Shown here: positions 59,895 through 64,000 of the stretch, in pieces
How positions within the stretch are numbered: the first letter of the stretch is position 1
How the letters are laid out: every line of letters starts with the position of its first letter
Source of the DNA: Flavobacteriales bacterium
GTDB taxonomy: Bacteria > Bacteroidota > Bacteroidia > Flavobacteriales_D > Crocinitomicaceae
Direction: 5' to 3'
DNA length: 64,000 nucleotides
NCBI GenBank assembly: GCA_947470515.1
Contig: CANITF010000006.1
Span: forward strand, 1-64,000
Program-made: the position numbers and the translations under genes
The notes under the pieces: model-generated
Databases searched by the model: none
What the model saw: only the letters and a program-made list of their open reading frames with translations
What the model was told of the DNA's origin: nothing

Positions 59895-61705
59895 ACAACG
59901 CTAAATCCTCTAACTTGGATCGCTTGAAGATTGTTTTTTAATTCTTCTATCTGTTCAAGTGTGTTTTCCAAAGCTTTTTTCGAAGACATTTTCAACGAAG
60001 ACAGTAATCCAGTATAATAATTTAATCCTTTTTCTAAATTTTCTTTAAATACTTGATAATACTGTTGCTGTTTTTCTGACATAACATCTAGTTGAGCATC
60101 AAGTTCTTTTTTCAGATAGTCTATATACAACTGAGCCTCGTTGATGAAAATATGTGGACGAGAAATCTTATTTAGCACATTTAATCGACCGTAAATATGA
60201 TCGACCATTTCGCTCAATTTATAGGTGCCTTTGAAATAATATGTGTTTGGCCCTGGACAAATACTTACAGCATCTAATTTATGTGACAATTCACCATCAT
60301 TTGTTAAAATCGCTGAAGCGCCTAATCCTTCACATAAACATTCCTTTTCCATAATTTTTTCGACTTCATATGCTTTTCTTAAATCAGAAAGTTCACTGTT
60401 TTTCACTTGTTCCATTTTCAACTTTTGAAATTGTCTAGAAGCTGTGCAGATAGGTTTTTCTGTAAATTCCGTATTAAACGACAAGAATTTCTTGTAGCAT
60501 GGACTTCCAGCTTTGTGTTTTTCAATTCTTTCCATTCGTTGTTCTTCAGAACTTGATCCACGGAAATTATTAAACGGCACTCCAAGAGGTGAAGAATTAC
60601 TGATATAAAAATCTTTTTTCTTTGCTGTAATTAAAGCTTTTAACGTTTCTTCATCTACATTTGTTGATTCAGGCACAAGTAAAAACGGACTACCCCAACC
60701 CGTACCATCAAGGTTGTAATATTTCATCAAAAACTTGTCTTCATCTGAAGTTCCAATTCCTCCTTGAGCAGTAATTTTCAAACTTGGGTTCAATGGCAAT
60801 ATATTTCTATTGGATTCACTCAAAGTCTTTACACAGATTTCGTATAACTCGTCATAAAGCTCTTGTCTTTTTTCTTTAAATTCTTCTAAAATTGGACCTA
60901 ATAAAAATCCATGAGTTGCAAAAGCATGTCCTCCACAATTTAAACCTGATTCGATTCTAAATTCTGAAACCCATATTCCTTTTTTAGCAAACATTTTACC
61001 TTGGATCACTGCAGAGCGATAATCACTTACTTTTAGCACTACTTTCTTTTTGATTTCACCATTCGAATCAGGATAGAAATCATCAAAATTTTCACAATAG
61101 GTAAATAGTTTTGGATTCATCCCTGCAGAAAATATGATTGAAGAAGAAAGATTACTTTCAGCATATCCTTTTAAAACACTTTTAGCATCAGAATATTCAG
61201 CGGGGAGTAATTCACCATCACCTGAATAATTTTGATTATCGAGTTTTGTCATGATATTTACATCGATTGAACCAGCTTTTATAAAAGATTTCAATTTGCT
61301 TTCTAACACTTTTTTCACTGTTAAATCCTCTGTATTTAACATTTTAAGATAAAGCGATTTTTCAAATGCACTTTCAGGTAACATTGTAAAATACTTAGTT
61401 ATATCTGAATTAGGAGAGAAATCTTCATTTTTCAACGTTGAAATTTGTTCATTCACTACGTCATTCATAAAATTTAAATACGCTTTAATTCGTTTGGAAC
61501 GACGGTCAATATCTTTAGACGAGATTGGTTCATATTTATAATTTAATCTTTTAGAATGAACTTTCCTCATTTCTTCTATCAAGTGATCTTCCATTATAGA
61601 AACAACAGATGAAATTCCAAATTTTGCAACTTTCAGTGGAGTATCTATCGTGTATCCAAGCCCCATTACTGGGATATGAAATGTGTGTGGTGTATTATTT
61701 GACAT
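59891..61705 (-). CDS. Uncharacterised 604-aa protein, NO-type operator, ahead of nadAB
   Basis: No function recognised. The N-terminus H-I-P-V-M-G-L-G-Y-T-I-D-T-P-L-K-V-A-K-F-G-I looks like the start of a TIM barrel of the nitronate monooxygenase/glutamate synthase type. A-Q-G-G-I-G-T and G-T-G-W-G-S-P-F-L-L-V-P-E follow mid-protein. Cys-rich spots G-L-N-C-G-G-H-A, S-P-C-Y-K, P-I-C-T-A, C-L-C-E-G-L-G and S-I-C-P-G-P-N could bind a cluster or flavin. The C-terminal 90 residues are helical. The first gene of an operon with nadA and nadB, and preceded by the strongest GGAT...ATCC operator. Possibly a flavin/Fe-S oxidoreductase. Confidence 0.8.
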   Translation of the reverse strand: MSNNTPHTFHIPVMGLGYTIDTPLKVAKFGISSVVSIMEDHLIEEMRKVHSKRLNYKYEPISSKDIDRRSKRIKAYLNFMNDVVNEQISTLKNEDFSPNSDITKYFTMLPESAFEKSLYLKMLNTEDLTVKKVLESKLKSFIKAGSIDVNIMTKLDNQNYSGDGELLPAEYSDAKSVLKGYAESNLSSSIIFSAGMNPKLFTYCENFDDFYPDSNGEIKKKVVLKVSDYRSAVIQGKMFAKKGIWVSEFRIESGLNCGGHAFATHGFLLGPILEEFKEKRQELYDELYEICVKTLSESNRNILPLNPSLKITAQGGIGTSDEDKFLMKYYNLDGTGWGSPFLLVPESTNVDEETLKALITAKKKDFYISNSSPLGVPFNNFRGSSSEEQRMERIEKHKAGSPCYKKFLSFNTEFTEKPICTASRQFQKLKMEQVKNSELSDLRKAYEVEKIMEKECLCEGLGASAILTNDGELSHKLDAVSICPGPNTYYFKGTYKLSEMVDHIYGRLNVLNKISRPHIFINEAQLYIDYLKKELDAQLDVMSEKQQQYYQVFKENLEKGLNYYTGLLSSLKMSSKKALENTLEQIEELKNNLQAIQVRGFSVV

Positions 61706-61744
61706 AACCTAAATTTTAATTACTATAACTTAAAGTAATGAGGG

Positions 61745-61783
61745 CAAAGATAACTATTTTTATTAACTCGGATGTTTTTATCC
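61745..61783 (-). promoter_or_regulatory. NsrR-like operator and -7 element for unknown-nadAB
   Basis: Dyad GGATGTTTTTATCC (61770-61783), -7 TATCTTTG (61745-61752), 28 bp apart. It lies in the divergent region shared with Rrf2 repressor 3. Confidence 0.75.
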
Positions 61784-61873
61784 TCTTTAAAGGGTCGTTG
61801 AAACGTTAATTACTCTTAAAAAATCACAACTTTTCATGAAAATTAAAATCGCTAACTTTATAAAAAAGAATAA

Positions 61874-62311
61874 ATGTTTTCAAAAGCCTGCGAATATGCC
61901 ATACGTGCATGCATCCTGATCGCAACAAAATCGATGGATGGTGAACGTGCGAGTCTCAAAGAAATATCAAAGGAGATTGATTCTCCCGAAGCCTATACAG
62001 CAAAAATTTTACAACTACTTGTAAAAGGCAACATAATTTCATCTGTGAAAGGCCCTACTGGTGGGTTTATTATTGAATATTCGCAAATAGAGGTAATCAA
62101 ATTACAGCAAATAGTTTTTGCAATTGACGGTGATAAAATCTACACTAATTGTGGATTAGGAATGAAAGCATGTTCTGAAAAACAACCATGTCCCGTGCAC
62201 AATCAATTCAAAATTGTACGAAATGGTTTACGCGAAATGTTGGAAACAACAGATTTAAAACAGCTTTGCTTTGGATTAAAAAACGGGTTGACATTTCTAA
62301 AAATAAATTAG
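61874..62311 (+). CDS. Rrf2-family (NsrR-like) repressor 3
   Basis: 145 aa, very similar to repressor 1 in its first 50 residues (M-F-S-K-A-C-E-Y-x-I-R-A-C and S-P-E-x-Y-T-A-K-I-L-Q), with cluster Cys at 93, 100 and 106. Divergent from the 604-aa gene; a possible promoter TAACTTTA at 61853-61860. Repressors 1 and 3 look like recent paralogues and probably share the GGAT...ATCC operator. Which one is the NO sensor cannot be told from sequence. Confidence 0.87.
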   Translation: MFSKACEYAIRACILIATKSMDGERASLKEISKEIDSPEAYTAKILQLLVKGNIISSVKGPTGGFIIEYSQIEVIKLQQIVFAIDGDKIYTNCGLGMKACSEKQPCPVHNQFKIVRNGLREMLETTDLKQLCFGLKNGLTFLKIN

Positions 62312-62330
62312 GAAATATTTATTTTAATTC

Positions 62331-62344
62331 GGATGTTTGTGTCG
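62331..62344 (+). promoter_or_regulatory. NsrR-like dyad before mini ScdA_N gene
   Basis: GGATGTTTGTGTCG, a variant of the GGAT...ATCC dyad. No good -7 element was found at 28 bp, so support is weaker than at the other sites. Confidence 0.45.
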
Positions 62345-62375
62345 TAAATAGAAAAGTAACGAAACACTAAATATC

Positions 62376-62561
62376 ATGTTAATTTATCCTCAACAATCAA
62401 TTCAAGAAATTATAACACAAGAAGTACAATCGCGCATAATCTTTGAAAATTATGGTATTAACATTGAAATTGATACAGAACGATCATTAATTGAAATCGC
62501 GGAAGCACGTTTTTTACAATTAGACGCTTTTATTGAAGATTTAAATTTGATGCTCAATTAG
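62376..62561 (+). CDS. Mini ScdA_N-like (DUF542) protein lacking cysteines
   Basis: A 61-aa protein whose pattern S-I-Q-E-I-I-T...R-I-I-F-E-N-Y-G-I-N-I-E-I-D...S-L-I-E-I-A resembles the N-terminal ScdA domain (T-I-G-E-M-V...V-F-R-K-F-G-L-D-F-C-C-G-G...T-L-D-K-A-C) of the ScdA in this window. The C-C-G-G motif is replaced by I-E-I-D and no Cys remains. A free-standing domain of unknown role, perhaps a regulator or binding competitor of ScdA. NsrR-like dyad upstream. Confidence 0.65.
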   Translation: MLIYPQQSIQEIITQEVQSRIIFENYGINIEIDTERSLIEIAEARFLQLDAFIEDLNLMLN

Positions 62562-62569
62562 CACAATTT

Positions 62570-63499
62570 CTACTCTAACGAATTAATATTTCGCATTAAA
62601 CCTGCATATTTGGTCCTTTTAATTGGACTTATTTTAAATAATTCGGTGAATATCTCTTGTGTTAAATCTTTCCAATCGGATTGTGATAATTCCAGAATAC
62701 CTGTCAAAGGATTTAATCTTGGCTCATTATGTTGTTTTGAAAACCGATTCCATGGGCAAACATCTTGGCATACATCACAGCCAAACATCCAATTATCCAA
62801 TTTACCTTTAAACTCTTCTGGAATTAAAGCATCTTTCAATTCAATTGTTAAGTAGGAAATACATTTAGAACCATCAACAACATACGGTTCAACTATTGCA
62901 TCTGTTGGACAAGCATCGATGCATCGCGTGCACGTTCCGCAATAATCTTTGATTGGGCCATCATATTCTAAATCAAGATCCAGAATCAACTCAGCTATAA
63001 AGAAAAAGGAGCCATTTTTAGTATTAATCAGATTGGAATTCTTGCCGATCCAACCCAATCCTGATTTTTTTGCCCAGGCTTTATCCATAACTGGGGCAGA
63101 ATCAACAAATACTCTTCCGTTAACTTCTCCAATTTCCGTTTGAATGAACAAAAACAATTCTGTGAGTTTATCTTTAATTACAAGGTGATAATCTTCACCA
63201 AAAGCATATTTAGATAGTTTGGGTGCTGTTTTGTCGAGTTGTTGTTCTTCTGTATAATAATTCATTAAAAGAGAAACAACACTTTTTGAATCTTCAACCA
63301 ATAAACGGGGGTCTAGTCTTTTATCAAAATGATTTTCCATATAACCCATTTTACCGTTATATGTACGTTTTAGCCAAGTTTCAAGATGATTTGCTTCCTC
63401 TTCTAAAAATTCAGCTTTTGATATTCCACAGAAAAAGAACCCAAGTTCAGCAGCTTTTTGTTTTATTAATGCCGTATTTTTTGATTTGGAAGAATACAT
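62570..63499 (-). CDS. queG: Epoxyqueuosine reductase QueG
   Basis: 309-aa cobalamin-dependent enzyme making queuosine from epoxyqueuosine in tRNA. Two [4Fe-4S] motifs are visible: [16 protein letters not shown] and [11 protein letters not shown]. Earlier blocks include the [26 protein letters not shown] segment. Lies 10 bases after ruvB in the same direction. Confidence 0.95.
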   Translation of the reverse strand: MYSSKSKNTALIKQKAAELGFFFCGISKAEFLEEEANHLETWLKRTYNGKMGYMENHFDKRLDPRLLVEDSKSVVSLLMNYYTEEQQLDKTAPKLSKYAFGEDYHLVIKDKLTELFLFIQTEIGEVNGRVFVDSAPVMDKAWAKKSGLGWIGKNSNLINTKNGSFFFIAELILDLDLEYDGPIKDYCGTCTRCIDACPTDAIVEPYVVDGSKCISYLTIELKDALIPEEFKGKLDNWMFGCDVCQDVCPWNRFSKQHNEPRLNPLTGILELSQSDWKDLTQEIFTELFKISPIKRTKYAGLMRNINSLE

Positions 63500-63509
63500 T
63501 TATGTTTCA

Positions 63510-64000
63510 TCAAAATAATCCACCTTGCATCCAGCCTGCATCTTTGCCTAAATGACGGAATGCTTTTTCGGTTGCTTTTCTTCCCCGAGGTGTGCGCATT
63601 AAAAATCCTTCTTGAATCAAAAATGGTTCGTATACTTCTTCTAATGTTCCTGCATTTTCACCAATTGCCGTTGCGATAGTCGTTAATCCGACAGGGCCAC
63701 CACTGAATTTTTCAATGATCACTTTAAGAATACGTATATCCATCTCATCAAGACCATTTTCGTCCACATTAAGCGCTTTTAATGCAATTGTCGTGATATC
63801 AGTATCGATTGATCCATTTCCTTTTATCTGAGCAAAATCTCTTACTCTGCGTAACAAAGCATTTGCAATTCTAGGTGTTCCTCTACTTCTACTTGCAATC
63901 TGGTAGGCTGCTGCTTCATCTATAGCAATATTTAACAACCCAGATGAACGCTCAACAATATTTGTTAAGGTTTTAGCATCATAATATTCCAATCTAGAAT
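63510..64000 (-). CDS. ruvB: Holliday junction helicase RuvB, C-terminal part (5' end outside window)
   Basis: The frame stays open to the window edge, giving about 163 residues: R-L-E-Y-Y-D-A-K, then S-R-G-T-P-R-I-A-N-A-L-L-R-R-V-R-D (sensor II arginine region), G-G-P-V-G-L-T-T-I-A, and the final T-P-R-G-R-K-A-T-E-K-A-F-R-H-L-G. These are the AAA+ lid and winged-helix domain of RuvB. The Walker motifs are outside. RuvB drives branch migration with RuvA. Confidence 0.95.
   Translation of the reverse strand, partial: SRLEYYDAKTLTNIVERSSGLLNIAIDEAAAYQIASRSRGTPRIANALLRRVRDFAQIKGNGSIDTDITTIALKALNVDENGLDEMDIRILKVIIEKFSGGPVGLTTIATAIGENAGTLEEVYEPFLIQEGFLMRTPRGRKATEKAFRHLGKDAGWMQGGLF

Overview
The window is AT-rich DNA from a member of the Bacteroidota, most likely Flavobacteriales; a Crocinitomicaceae/Fluviicola-type organism is a guess. 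Support for the phylum: promoters of the TAnnTTTG type, a type IX secretion sorting domain on a DUF1501 protein, a DUF1800/DUF1501 pair, prs-rplY order, MORN/YwqK-like secreted proteins and GLPGLI/DUF4412-like proteins. No rRNA, tRNA, CRISPR array, transposase or phage gene was recognised.

Layout. 1-12.4 kb is ordinary chromosome: a partial DUF6922-like gene, rplY, prs, a MORN protein, an SRAP protein, CvpA, a YceI lipoprotein, RseP, and a DUF1800-DUF1501 pair. 12.5-24.9 kb holds a CoA-disulfide reductase/rhodanese fusion, an acyltransferase, and a nearly complete molybdenum-cofactor island (moaCB fusion, moaE, moeB-rhodanese, moaD, mobA, modE-like, moeA, moaA). Three Crp/Fnr regulators and a hemerythrin protein lie within it. 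25-43.9 kb is a nitrate-respiration island: porin, two NarK transporters (one with a C-terminal Usp domain), heme A synthase, a MOT1 molybdate transporter, cytochrome c-narGHJ-(cytochrome c)narI, queD and a cytochrome c lipoprotein. 44-62.6 kb is an anaerobic/NO-response island: an Rrf2-nrdD-split glycyl-radical peptide-nrdG operon; scdA/ric-DUF59-Rrf2; a tnaA-tpl-acetyl-CoA synthetase-norC-norB-proline dehydrogenase operon; an unrecognised 604-aa gene with nadA-nadB; a third Rrf2 gene; and a mini ScdA_N-like gene. queG and the 3' part of ruvB close the window.

Two regulatory codes can be read from the sequence. (1) A Crp/Fnr dyad close to ATGATTTAAATCAT sits with its centre exactly 33 bp upstream of the centre of a TAnnTTTG-like -7 element (about -41.5) before at least nine transcription units: the Mo-cofactor units, narK, a regulator, the acyltransferase, the CoA-disulfide reductase and several unknown genes. 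Weaker -7 elements at the same distance occur before nar, hemerythrin-moaA and the molybdate transporter. (2) A different dyad, GGATnTTnntATCC, sits about 28 bp upstream of the -7 element, overlapping the -33 region. It precedes the Rrf2-nrdDG unit, scdA, the tnaA...norCB operon and the 604-aa-nadAB operon, and also lies before the ScdA_N-like gene. All three Rrf2 proteins carry a C-x6-C-x5-C motif, so an NsrR-like NO-sensing repressor regulon is the natural reading.

Taken together, the region looks like an anaerobic nitrate-respiration programme: uptake of nitrate and molybdate, cofactor synthesis and Nar, coupled to a nitrosative-stress programme. The most unusual items are the NorB-like oxidase with replaced metal/heme ligands, the uncharacterised 604-aa protein, the co-transcription of Tyr/Trp lyases with a NO-reductase-like enzyme, the split NrdD, and several small decayed or mobile repeats, including one inserted with a 10-bp direct repeat between a Crp/Fnr promoter and its transporter gene.
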